Positions 8,333-16,694 of a stretch of 64,000 nt of DNA are shown piece after piece. The stretch is from contig NZ_JAMBOS010000007.1 of assembly GCF_023715705.1 (NCBI RefSeq), positions 62,001 to 126,000 on the forward strand, given 5' to 3'. Under the pieces are notes generated by a model. It saw only the letters and a list, made by a program, of their open reading frames with translations, searched no databases and had not been told where the DNA came from. The position numbers were made by a program, and so were the translations under genes. This DNA comes from Halalkalibacter oceani (lineage in GTDB: Bacteria; Bacillota; Bacilli; Bacillales; Bacillaceae_D). Each line of letters starts with the position of its first letter. The stretch's first letter is position 1.

Positions 8333-9169
8333 CTAATCCAACGACAAATAGCTTACAGCATGATGAAGATTATTCATGATCGTAATCCCATCCAGCGTAA
8401 TATTGCTCTGTACGAAAGATTTGCTCAGCTGCGGTCTGATCCCGGTCAAAATCGGGGTGATGCCAAGTAATGTCAAGCTGCCAATTAATTTATGGAACAT
8501 ATCAATGACAATCGGCGTCGCTGTTTGCACCCCTGAGACATCAATAATTAAACTGTCGTACCCTTGTTCCGAACTTGCCTTCAAAGCTTGCTGGATCAAA
8601 ATCTCGGCACGCTTTTGATGGATTTCGCCAATCAATGGCAGAATTGCTACCTTTTTTGACAGCGGGACAATCGGAACAGAAATTTTGAGATATTCATTTT
8701 GCGACTCTTCTAATAGCCGATTGGAGTGGGAAATAAACGCTTGGGCAAACCCGGCGACTGTCGTGGTGACGATGCTGTCAGCCTTACTAATAATCTCAAT
8801 TAAGATCTTGTTGTTCCACTTCGCCTGTTCTCCCGCTTCCAAAATATACGACAACAAAACCTTTTTATAATGCGAACTCATTTTCAGCGTCGGGATCAGT
8901 TCTCCTCCCTTGTCAATCGTCATGAAGCCGACTCTTTCACCCCAGACGGCCGACTCCTGTTCTACGCATTCATCAAATAGGCCTTCGCCGATAATTTTCA
9001 CCAGACGGCCTAAGATCTCTATTAACTCTTTGTCCGCCGCTCTTTCTCCTGAATCGGTGTTCTCGTAAAACGCTTCAACCATTTGCCGTGCTAATTGCTC
9101 TGAACTTTCGATCATTTTTTTCCCTAATGCTTCTTTTGCTTCTTTTATCTGTTTCAACTCAAGATCCAT
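8333..9169 (-). CDS. RsbR-like stressosome protein (STAS domain)
   Basis: A protein of about 278 residues with a variable helical N-terminal sensor region (1-160) and a C-terminal STAS domain. The STAS part has LIIDVSGVQTATPIVIDMF and ILTGIRPQLSKSF, matching the RsbR co-antagonist family that builds the stressosome upstream of sigma-B. In the RsbRA alignment the second phosphorylated Thr corresponds here to a Ser (LSKSF). No rsbS, rsbT or other sigma-B genes are adjacent, so it is an orphan paralogue. The ATG at 9169 is chosen; a GTG four codons upstream is possible. Confidence 0.85.
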   Translation of the reverse strand: MDLELKQIKEAKEALGKKMIESSEQLARQMVEAFYENTDSGERAADKELIEILGRLVKIIGEGLFDECVEQESAVWGERVGFMTIDKGGELIPTLKMSSHYKKVLLSYILEAGEQAKWNNKILIEIISKADSIVTTTVAGFAQAFISHSNRLLEESQNEYLKISVPIVPLSKKVAILPLIGEIHQKRAEILIQQALKASSEQGYDSLIIDVSGVQTATPIVIDMFHKLIGSLTLLGITPILTGIRPQLSKSFVQSNITLDGITIMNNLHHAVSYLSLD

Positions 9170-9374
9170 GGCCTTTTTCACTCCATTATCGTTTCCCTGA
9201 ATTTATATAAGTACTTGCTGTAATGTCTAGTATTCTCATTATATCATTGTTTGATCAACTAAAGTAATAGAGGAAAGGGAATAGAACAAGAAGAGAGGCT
9301 GTTCCTCAGGCCCATCATTAACCTTTCAGAACAACCTCGAAGCAATCTGCATGAGCTTTTTTCACCTACTCATC

Positions 9375-10310
9375 TCATGATTGGCCTCTTTTTCGGTTTG
9401 AAACTTCGCCTGCTAAGGCATAAAGTGAAATCATTGAAGCAAAATGAGACGATACATCGGTCAGGTCCTGTTGAGGATACACTTCCACAAAGTCCATTCC
9501 GGCGATCCCGCGCTTCGTAAATTCATAAATAAGAGTTAACAGTTCATAAGAGCTGAGACCGTTGCCATCAACAGGACCACCCGGATTAAAGGCAAAGTCC
9601 AGCACATCACTGCACACACTGAGATAGACGACCTCCGTTCCTTCGCTGGCCTGTTCATACATCTTTTCTGCCAGGCTGCGCAGATCCCCGTGCTGCCGAA
9701 TATCATTAATCGTCCACGTCTTTGCGCCTGCTTCTCTGGCAAACCGTCCGCTTTCAGGCTTGTTGCGCGGGCCGTGAATACCGGCATGTATCAGGCTTTC
9801 ATTTCGCACTCCTTCTAATTCATACATGCGCGCGAATGGGGTAGAACGGGCATACTTATCTCCCTCATGATGAGGCATATTATCATAATGGGCATCAAGG
9901 TGAATGATCCCGACCTTACCCTTTACTTTTTCTGTCAAGGCTTTCACAATCGGATATGTAATACCATGATCGCCGCCTAAAGCGAGTGGAAATTTCCCGG
10001 TCTCCCAGATCTCGCCGGCAAACTCTTCAATCCGTTTCATCGTTTCCTCCACGTCTGCCGGAACGACATCCACATCACCCATATCAGCGAGCGTCAGATG
10101 CTCAAAGACATCTATATGATCAAGCTCCGGCAAATAGCCGCTGTAACGTGCTGAGCATAGCCGCATCACTTTCGGCCCGAGCTCACATCCTGTATAATCT
10201 CCCCACGTCACGGCTCCTTCCCACGGCACGCCATAGATGAGAACATCCGCCCCCTCTATTTGAGTCTGTTGTTCCATTGATCGCACCGAGGAAAGGCGGC
10301 GTATTTCCAT
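9375..10310 (-). CDS. arginase/agmatinase-family ureohydrolase with apparent N-terminal frameshift
   Basis: A 311-residue binuclear-metal ureohydrolase fold (agmatinase, arginase, formimidoylglutamase or guanidine-type hydrolase). Metal-site motifs are GGDHG (His115) and DAHYD (Asp139, His141, Asp143). The third motif reads SVCSDVLD: the usual first Asp of SxDxD is Cys233, while Asp235 is kept. The intact frame starts at 10310 with a poor ribosome site. A much better one (AAGGAGG) serves an ATG at 10326 whose frame encodes MSEVMYGNTPPFLGA, a typical N-terminus of this subgroup, and then shifts out of frame near 10281. This may be a real frameshift or a base-call error. Substrate not predictable. 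Confidence 0.85.
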   Translation of the reverse strand: MEIRRLSSVRSMEQQTQIEGADVLIYGVPWEGAVTWGDYTGCELGPKVMRLCSARYSGYLPELDHIDVFEHLTLADMGDVDVVPADVEETMKRIEEFAGEIWETGKFPLALGGDHGITYPIVKALTEKVKGKVGIIHLDAHYDNMPHHEGDKYARSTPFARMYELEGVRNESLIHAGIHGPRNKPESGRFAREAGAKTWTINDIRQHGDLRSLAEKMYEQASEGTEVVYLSVCSDVLDFAFNPGGPVDGNGLSSYELLTLIYEFTKRGIAGMDFVEVYPQQDLTDVSSHFASMISLYALAGEVSNRKRGQS

Positions 10311-10402
10311 ACATCACTTCACTCATAACTGACACCTCCTTTTTAAAAAAATGACAGACTCTTATTCCTATACCCAATTACACCTTTTTTAATCGTTATT
10401 AC

Positions 10403-10597
10403 TCAGCGTCTGATAATCAAATAAATAATAAAGCCGAGAACCGGAAAAAAGAGGGTCGCCACAAGGATCAGCAGGCTGTATTCCTTGCTGTTCCCCTGGT
10501 TTAACGAATCACGGTAACACCAAATACTAGTGAAAAGATTAAGTAAAAAGCCCCCTAAAACAAACAGCAAAACAATAGGAAAGAATAACAATTCCAT
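10403..10597 (-). CDS. small two-helix membrane protein (PLDc_N-like)
   Basis: 64 residues: a hydrophobic segment (FFPIVLLFVLGGFLLNLFTSIW), a short polar loop YRDSLNQGNSKEYS, and a second hydrophobic segment (LLILVATLFFPVLGFIIYLII). The pattern resembles the small PLDc_N-type membrane proteins common in Bacillaceae. The ATG at 10597 follows AGAAAGGAG; the frame is open further upstream without a start signal. Function unknown. Confidence 0.7.
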   Translation of the reverse strand: MELLFFPIVLLFVLGGFLLNLFTSIWCYRDSLNQGNSKEYSLLILVATLFFPVLGFIIYLIIRR

Positions 10598-10744
10598 GGA
10601 GAACACTCCTTTCTCTTTCCTATATCTACGGTGGAACTGTCCTCCCGGTTCCCGTTTTGCTTTTTTGTTTAAAGAGGAAAAGCCTGCCGAATGAAGCTGC
10701 TGCCAGGCTTTCCCTCTCAACTTCGACTTCTGTCCCCGCCCCGC

Positions 10745-11239
10745 TTACGATCTGACTCCGGGCGTTTCCATCCGATCCTCGTCAGCCGACGCCGCATCCG
10801 GCTGCGGATGGGCGATCTCTTCTCCGGCTTCTTTTACCTTCTCTCCAATTTCTTTTAACTCTGCCGACGCTTCCTTAACTGAAGAAAGCAGCTCTGTACT
10901 TTCTTCGCCAATATGGTTTGCCGGCTTAATGACCGTATCATTGACCTTATCATAAAGCGCTTGTGCATCCTTCATGATCTCGCTGATTGCTTCCGATGTT
11001 GTCCGTACTCTTTCCTGCAGCTCCTGCTTGATCTCAGCAGGATTTTCCTTCACCTTTTTCATCGCTTCAACGGTCGTTTCTTTCATTTCTTTTGTCGTGG
11101 AGGTCACCTTCCTCCTCGTGTTCGTGTCGACAAGAATCGCCAAAGCTCCCCCTACCAATGCGCCGATCATCATCGCCTTCATCAATTTACTGCTCTGTTC
11201 GGTCCTGTCCATTTCCGGATACGTCAGATCCTCTTTCAT
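10745..11239 (-). CDS. YtxH-domain stress-type protein
   Basis: A 164-residue protein with one short glycine-rich hydrophobic segment (MKAMMIGALVGGALAILVD, residues 20-38) followed by a long charged coiled-coil rich in Lys, Glu and Ala, and an acidic tail. This is the YtxH layout, seen in general stress and desiccation-type proteins of bacilli. The start has AAGGAGG upstream. Molecular role unknown. Confidence 0.78.
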   Translation of the reverse strand: MKEDLTYPEMDRTEQSSKLMKAMMIGALVGGALAILVDTNTRRKVTSTTKEMKETTVEAMKKVKENPAEIKQELQERVRTTSEAISEIMKDAQALYDKVNDTVIKPANHIGEESTELLSSVKEASAELKEIGEKVKEAGEEIAHPQPDAASADEDRMETPGVRS

Positions 11240-11512
11240 GATTTTCTGCCTCCTTTTGTTAGGTAATGTCTACGAGATCTTTTTCCATTATTCCCTGATT
11301 CCCCGGCATGAAACGTCAGCGGCGGGGCAAAAAGCCGTTTTTCGTTTTTTCACAGTTGCCAGACATTCCTTCATTATGTTCGTGAGCCTCTCTATTCGTT
11401 TTGTTAGACAAGCAGCAGCTTTCCCATACTTTTCTTGTTTCAACAGCGAAATCGCTGGTTATATAAGCAGTAGAGAAGCCTGGTCTTTGAATGAAGAAAG
11501 GAGATGAGTTTG

Positions 11513-12268
11513 ATGACTGCTTCAGCTTATCCAAAACCGATAATCGGGATCTCAAGCTCGGTAATTGACCATAATGCGATTCCGAGTGTTCACGTCCATC
11601 AAAAGTATATAGAGGCTGTATCAGAAGCCGGTGGCATCCCATTGGTCATTCCACTCGGCTCGAAGGAAAAAATTGAAGCCTGGGTATCCATCTGCGATGG
11701 CCTTATTTTAAACGGCGGAGAGGATGTTGATCCACGTTCATATGGCGCCCAGCCCGATCCAGCGCTCCGAAAAACGAAAGCAGCCCGCGACGAGACGGAG
11801 ATTCAGCTGGTCAAGGAGGCGGTTAAAAAGAAAAAGCCCGTCTTTGGCATTTGTCGCGGAATTGCGATGATGAACGCAGCTTTAGGCGGGACGGTCCTTC
11901 AGGATATTGAAACCTTGCATGATCAGCCGATTAATCATTATCAAAAAGCAGCGCGCCCGGAGGCCACTCATGATGTGCTCATTGAGCGGAACAGCCGTCT
12001 TTATGAGTACCTCAAAAAAGAGCAAGTCCGCGTCAACAGCATGCATCATCAGGCGATTGGCAAACTGGCTCCGACTTTAAAGAAAGTCGGTCAGGCAAAG
12101 GATGGGATTATCGAAGCGGTTCAGGAAACCGAAGAGGCCCCTTCTTATTTGTTAGGTGTGCAATGGCATCCTGAGGAAATGGCGAAGGACGACCGGCTCA
12201 TGAAAAGTCTGTTTGAGCATTTTATCGAAGCATGCCATCAGCCGGATCGCGCTGCGGTGTCGCAGTAA
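11513..12268 (+). CDS. gamma-glutamyl-gamma-aminobutyrate hydrolase (peptidase C26, PuuD-like)
   Basis: A 251-residue class I glutamine-amidotransferase-like hydrolase. The nucleophile Cys114 sits in VFGICRGIAMMNAALGG, and the His-Glu pair is in GVQWHPEE near residue 222. The opening GISSSV and the stretch GGEDVDP match the PuuD group, which cleaves gamma-glutamyl amides in putrescine or polyamine use. The ATG at 11513 lies eight bases from AAAGGAG; an ATG at 11504 overlaps that site. The nearby arginase-family gene could hint at polyamine metabolism, but they are on opposite strands. Confidence 0.88.
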   Translation: MTASAYPKPIIGISSSVIDHNAIPSVHVHQKYIEAVSEAGGIPLVIPLGSKEKIEAWVSICDGLILNGGEDVDPRSYGAQPDPALRKTKAARDETEIQLVKEAVKKKKPVFGICRGIAMMNAALGGTVLQDIETLHDQPINHYQKAARPEATHDVLIERNSRLYEYLKKEQVRVNSMHHQAIGKLAPTLKKVGQAKDGIIEAVQETEEAPSYLLGVQWHPEEMAKDDRLMKSLFEHFIEACHQPDRAAVSQ

Positions 12269-12362
12269 GCTCCAGCTGACAGAGAAAGAGGATGTGATAA
12301 AACCAGCTTTGACCTATTGGCAATGGCTTCACTCGCCACATGTCCCGGTCTGAGAAACCCAT

Positions 12363-12406
12363 CAGGGCTTGGAAAAAGGTAAAAACAATCCTTTATCCCA
12401 GCCCTG
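12363..12406. repeat. intergenic hairpin between convergent genes
   Basis: CAGGGCT (12363-12369) pairs with AGCCCTG (12400-12406), with an AAAGG / CCTTT inner stem. No T run follows. It looks related to the recurring GGGCTGG...AAAAGG hairpins near 38.4, 47.9 and 52.7 kb. Confidence 0.5.
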
Positions 12407-12417
12407 TGGTCAAACAT

Positions 12418-13656
12418 TTACTGTCTCACTGTAATATGAAGAGTGCTTCCATCCCAGCGGATACTGCCGGAAAATGTTTCGGTGACGACGCGGGCCGGGA
12501 CGTATAATCTGCCGGCTTCAATAAGCGGTGACTGGGGCAGCGTCGTTTTCGCCCCGTTAATGACTGCCGCGGAATTACCAGCCGACACCGTCAGGCTCTT
12601 TCCTTGGTGAGACGCGCGGACAGTGGCCGAAGCGGCGTCATAAGAAAACGGGACGCCAAGCCATTCGAAAATTTGGCGCATCGGCACCATTGAGACACCG
12701 TCCAAAATAAAGGCATCTCCTTCCACCTGGTGACCATTAACCGTAACCTTGATCGGTGTCTTGGCCGGCGTGGCCGGATCCGGCTGAGGGGCTGGCTTTG
12801 CCGGTGACAGAAGCGAGACGATCCGCTTCTTCCCGTCCCATTTCACCGAGGCTCCTAATGCTTCACTGACAAAGCGTGTCGGGACAAATGTCTGTTGGCC
12901 AGAGATCGTCGGGGCGACATCAAGCATATATGTCTTGCCATCAATTTTGGCGCGCTTAGAATCAATTGTCAGCTCAATTTTTCGGCCATCTTTTGTCGCC
13001 GCCACTGTCTTCGTTTTTGCGTTCCATGCGACTGTCGCTCCAAGAGCATTGAAAATTGAGCGCATTGGGACGAGAACCCGATTGTCTTTCATGAACGGCT
13101 CCTGATTGACTGACAGCTTTTTCCCGTCGACATAGACGCTGATCGGAGGCAGCAGTTGATAGCCATTCGCCTTCGCCAGCTCTTCAAAGGAGCGGGATGA
13201 ACGGACAATGATGACATCGGTGTTCAGCTTCACTTGCTCAAATAACCAATGAATATCTCTATTATGCATTCGTACACAACCGGCGCTGACATACTTGCCG
13301 ACCGACTGTTCATTATTGTTTCCATGAATCGCGTAAGTCGTGCCGTATGTTCCACGTGCGTCAAGACCAAGCCAACGGTCGCCGAGCGGATTTCGCGGAT
13401 CTCCTCCCGGTATTCCATCTGTGTAGTAAGGCCTGTTTTTAATTTTGTTGACGATTGGAAACCGTCCTTCGGGCGTCAGCTCAGACGTTCTTCCTGTAGC
13501 AACCGGAAAGGTCCTCACCAGTTCCCCTTTTTCAAAGAATGCTAGTTCGTTTGTCGATTTATTAATAATAATCAATTGTCCCGAAGACGCGGCTTCAGCT
13601 GTCTGAGGCAGCATCCATGCAAGTGCAAACAATAGCACCCATAACCATTTTTTCAC
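12418..13656 (-). CDS. exported L,D-transpeptidase (YkuD) with two C-terminal stalk domains
   Basis: A 412-residue exported wall enzyme: signal peptide to about residue 22, then a YkuD L,D-transpeptidase domain (about 26-155) and two copper-amine-oxidase-N-like stalk domains (about 178-290 and 308-412). Catalytic residues are visible as His111 in AIHGNN and Cys127 in SAGCVRMH. Such enzymes make 3-3 crosslinks in peptidoglycan or attach proteins to it. The GTG at 13656 starts the signal peptide and follows AAGAAGGGG; the frame is open 35 codons further without a signal. First member of a six-gene block of stalk-domain proteins. Confidence 0.9.
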   Translation of the reverse strand: MKKWLWVLLFALAWMLPQTAEAASSGQLIIINKSTNELAFFEKGELVRTFPVATGRTSELTPEGRFPIVNKIKNRPYYTDGIPGGDPRNPLGDRWLGLDARGTYGTTYAIHGNNNEQSVGKYVSAGCVRMHNRDIHWLFEQVKLNTDVIIVRSSRSFEELAKANGYQLLPPISVYVDGKKLSVNQEPFMKDNRVLVPMRSIFNALGATVAWNAKTKTVAATKDGRKIELTIDSKRAKIDGKTYMLDVAPTISGQQTFVPTRFVSEALGASVKWDGKKRIVSLLSPAKPAPQPDPATPAKTPIKVTVNGHQVEGDAFILDGVSMVPMRQIFEWLGVPFSYDAASATVRASHQGKSLTVSAGNSAAVINGAKTTLPQSPLIEAGRLYVPARVVTETFSGSIRWDGSTLHITVRQ

Positions 13657-13678
13657 ATTGACCCCTTCTTTCTTCTCT

Positions 13679-15007
13679 CTATTTTTCTCTTTTTCTATAA
13701 GGTGTATAAAAATTAATAGTATAATATGGCTTTTCTCCCAAAAAGGCAACTCCGGTGCCAAGTCTTTCGAAGCCCGGTGCCAGCATATTGCGGCGATGCC
13801 CGGCAGAATTCATCAGCGCCTCATGGGCAAAGATCGGGTGGAACTGACCGACTGCCAAATTTTCACCTGCTTGATAAAAGGCAATTCCTTCACGATCAAA
13901 ACGGTCAAAAGGAGAAAGACCTTCAAGATTCGTATGACTGAAAAACTGATTCTCCTGCATATCCTCACTATGCTTGCGCGCCAACCGCGCGACCTCATCA
14001 TCCCACACTAAGGCCGGTACACCCTCCCTTTGGCGGACACCCTGAAGCAGATAAAACAGATGCTCCTCATAATCTTCTCTTCTCTCTTCCGTTGGCTCGC
14101 CGAAATAGCTGTCATGAGCAAGCTCGACATCTTCAGCGATTATTTGAATCGCGGTGACTCTACCTTCTTTAAGCTGATCATAGAAAAGCGTGTAATAAGC
14201 GTCGTCAGCCTGAAAGAGATCCCATTCTTTTTTCCCTTCGTAGCGGAAGACACGCTCTTCCTTTTCAAGCTCCCAGATTCGTTCCTCACCGAAGTCCCTC
14301 AGCATCTGATCTCGTGTCATGTCGTTGTTAAAAGGCAGACCTGTTACATGCCGGCTTGTATTCGTATAGAAGGCAACGACAGTTCCCTCTTCTAGCCCGA
14401 TATGAACATAAGAGGAATCAGTCAGCTGATAAATATTCCAGTCGAAAGAGTAAGCGCTGGCTACTGTGGTCAGAGGCTTTCCAAGCCGCTCCCGGACCTC
14501 CTCAATCGAATCCCCGAGCCATAAGGACGCAACCCGCGGCCCGGTTTCAACCGTCTGCTCCGCCACAAAAGTTTGCGCTCCTGCCGTTGAGATAATGACG
14601 GCCTTCTTTTCCTTTTCCCATTTCACTTCCGCTCCGATGTCTGAAGCGAAGCGGACTGGGACATAGGCCGTCTGATCAGCAAGAAAACTCGGGGCAGCGA
14701 GCACTCGTTTTTTTCCATTCACTATCGCATAGCTTTTGCCGACAGGCAGTTCGATCGACAGGCCATTCTTCTTAATATAAACGGTCGCGCTCGCGGAATC
14801 CCAATTAAATTGAGCATCAAGTTCCTCAAGAAGCGCTCTCAGCGGAACAAACGCAGTCCCGTCTTTCATCACGGCCTCATGCGCCAGTTCAAGGGGATGC
14901 TCATTTATGTAAACACTAATATGCTGCTTCGCTGTCACTGCTGACCCGGTTGCCAGCAGGCCGAGCCAGATGATCAGCGCGCCGGCTCCGACCTTCCACC
15001 ATTTCAT
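13679..15007 (-). CDS. exported CAP-domain protein with stalk and CAP-associated domains
   Basis: A 442-residue protein: signal peptide (1-25), stalk domain (about 30-145, ending with VPVRFASDIGAEVKW), a CAP-associated N-terminal domain (about 155-300, WLGDSIEEVRERLGKP), and a C-terminal CAP/SCP domain (about 315-440). The CAP part has the usual HSEDM, FFSHTN, GENLAVG and SAGHRRNML stretches. Bacterial CAP proteins are secreted and of mostly unknown biochemical role, some spore-associated. The ATG at 15007 follows AAGGAGGGG. Same strand as the L,D-transpeptidase, 22 bases upstream of it, so probably one operon. Confidence 0.88.
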   Translation of the reverse strand: MKWWKVGAGALIIWLGLLATGSAVTAKQHISVYINEHPLELAHEAVMKDGTAFVPLRALLEELDAQFNWDSASATVYIKKNGLSIELPVGKSYAIVNGKKRVLAAPSFLADQTAYVPVRFASDIGAEVKWEKEKKAVIISTAGAQTFVAEQTVETGPRVASLWLGDSIEEVRERLGKPLTTVASAYSFDWNIYQLTDSSYVHIGLEEGTVVAFYTNTSRHVTGLPFNNDMTRDQMLRDFGEERIWELEKEERVFRYEGKKEWDLFQADDAYYTLFYDQLKEGRVTAIQIIAEDVELAHDSYFGEPTEERREDYEEHLFYLLQGVRQREGVPALVWDDEVARLARKHSEDMQENQFFSHTNLEGLSPFDRFDREGIAFYQAGENLAVGQFHPIFAHEALMNSAGHRRNMLAPGFERLGTGVAFLGEKPYYTINFYTPYRKREK

Positions 15008-15231
15008 CCCATCCCCTCCTTGTATTCTTGACGATTCATTCGCCGTCAAAGTTTCACTTTCCTACTTACTGTTTCCATTCCCTCATAATTCGTAAAAGAA
15101 ACAAAAATTTCGGCATTTTATGTGGTTTCCTCATGTTTTTGTCAAAATGAACATTGACTTCTGCCAATGATTGCTATTAATCTACAAATAGTTTTTAACT
15201 ATGACAGATTGAGATAAGGACGTGACATAAC

Positions 15232-16623
15232 TTGACAGCTTACAGGCATCTCTTCTCACTGATCGTTACGAGTATCTTCGTTTTTCTTCTGTGTATTCCT
15301 CAGTTTTCAGCCGAAGCTTCCATCGTCAACCCTAAGCAAGTCTATTCATATGCTCAAATGGAGCGCGATATGAAAAAACTTGCTGAAACGTATCCTGATT
15401 TCATTGAGTACCATGTGATCGGCACAAGTGAATTCGGTCGGCCGATCTATGCCATAACGCTTGGAAATGGCATGTCCGCGTCTTACATAAACGGCTCCAA
15501 TCATGCCCGGGAATGGATCACCACGAATTTAACCATGTATATGATTGATCAATACGCCCAGGCTTATCATCAGCGCCGCTCTATCGGCGGCTACGATGTT
15601 AAAACCTTGCTTGATAAACACCGAATATGGTTTGTCCCGATGCTCAATCCCGATGGCGTGATGATTCAGCAGCAGGGGCTGACAAGCGTCCCTCAAGGTG
15701 AAGCCGCTTCAGTGATGGTCATGAATCAAAACAGCTCGAACTTTAAACGCTGGAAGGCAAACGGCAAAGGAGTCGATTTAAACCGGCAGTTCGACGCGAA
15801 CTGGAATCATCTCGCGAACAGCCCGGGAGGCCCGAGCTTCGCCAACTATAAAGGAAGAACCCCTCACAGCGCCTCTGAGGTGAAAGCTGTTTTGCAGCTG
15901 ACGGAAGAGATTCGTCCGGAAATGGCCGTCTCCTATCACAGCAGCGGTCAAATTCTCTTCTGGAATTTTCATCAGCAGGGCGCGCAGCTGATCCGTGACC
16001 GCGCACATGCCCGGGCATTGTCGCAAATGACCGGCTACCGGCTGATGGGAGCCCCTGGAGCCACAGGCGGAGGGGGCTACACAGACTGGTTTATTCAAGA
16101 ATACAAAAAGCCGGCTTTCACACCGGAAGTGTCTCCGTATGTTGGCGCGACAAACGTCCCGCTGGCTAATTTTGATCGTATCTGGCAGGAAAACCGTCTT
16201 GTCGGTCTCTATGTTGCCCGTGAAAGTCAGAAAATGTTCGAAACAAGACTGCGCAACACTTTTTCTCCCGTCTCGATTGAAGTGGATGGCGAGCGCATCC
16301 CTCTTGCTGAAGGCGCGTTCACCGTTCAAAACCGTACCGTCGTGCCGCTGCGCAGCATCTTCGAACGGCTTGGTGCTTCAGTAAAGTGGAACAGTGCCAG
16401 TCGCGAAGTGCTGATTGAATCAGACGAAAAGAACATCCGTCTGCCTGTACACCGTCCATACGCTTATCTTGACGGGGAAAGGGTTGAACTGGATGTTCCG
16501 GCATTACTGGTTGATAACCGCACCTATGTCCCGGTTCGCTTTATCGCCGAAGCTCTTGGCGCCAAAGTCGAGTGGCAGTCAAGGGAACAGACGGTCCGGA
16601 TCACTACCTCTTCGCCTGACTAG
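15232..16623 (+). CDS. exported M14 zinc carboxypeptidase with C-terminal stalk domain
   Basis: A 463-residue secreted peptidase: signal peptide to about residue 30, an M14 carboxypeptidase domain (about 36-335), and a stalk domain (about 350-460, FTVQNRTVVPLRSIFE and YVPVRFIAEALGAKVEW). Zinc ligands are His91 and Glu94 in NHAREW and His236 in SYHSSG; the catalytic Glu is Glu299 in FTPEVSP. The layout suggests a gamma-D-glutamyl-diamino acid or peptide-stem peptidase held at the wall. TTG start at 15232 with AAGGA upstream. Divergent from the CAP gene and followed closely by the D,D-carboxypeptidase. Confidence 0.88.
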   Translation: MTAYRHLFSLIVTSIFVFLLCIPQFSAEASIVNPKQVYSYAQMERDMKKLAETYPDFIEYHVIGTSEFGRPIYAITLGNGMSASYINGSNHAREWITTNLTMYMIDQYAQAYHQRRSIGGYDVKTLLDKHRIWFVPMLNPDGVMIQQQGLTSVPQGEAASVMVMNQNSSNFKRWKANGKGVDLNRQFDANWNHLANSPGGPSFANYKGRTPHSASEVKAVLQLTEEIRPEMAVSYHSSGQILFWNFHQQGAQLIRDRAHARALSQMTGYRLMGAPGATGGGGYTDWFIQEYKKPAFTPEVSPYVGATNVPLANFDRIWQENRLVGLYVARESQKMFETRLRNTFSPVSIEVDGERIPLAEGAFTVQNRTVVPLRSIFERLGASVKWNSASREVLIESDEKNIRLPVHRPYAYLDGERVELDVPALLVDNRTYVPVRFIAEALGAKVEWQSREQTVRITTSSPD

Positions 16624-16694
16624 ACAGAAATGAAGAATAATTGATTCATAGAAAACGAGAAAAACAACTTTGTTCTAAGCGGGAGGAGTCCATT

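Noticed and set aside
16641-16694. Earlier start for the D,D-carboxypeptidase
   Set aside because: The extra 18 residues are highly charged and precede a clear signal peptide; GGGAGGAG lies just before the ATG at 16695.
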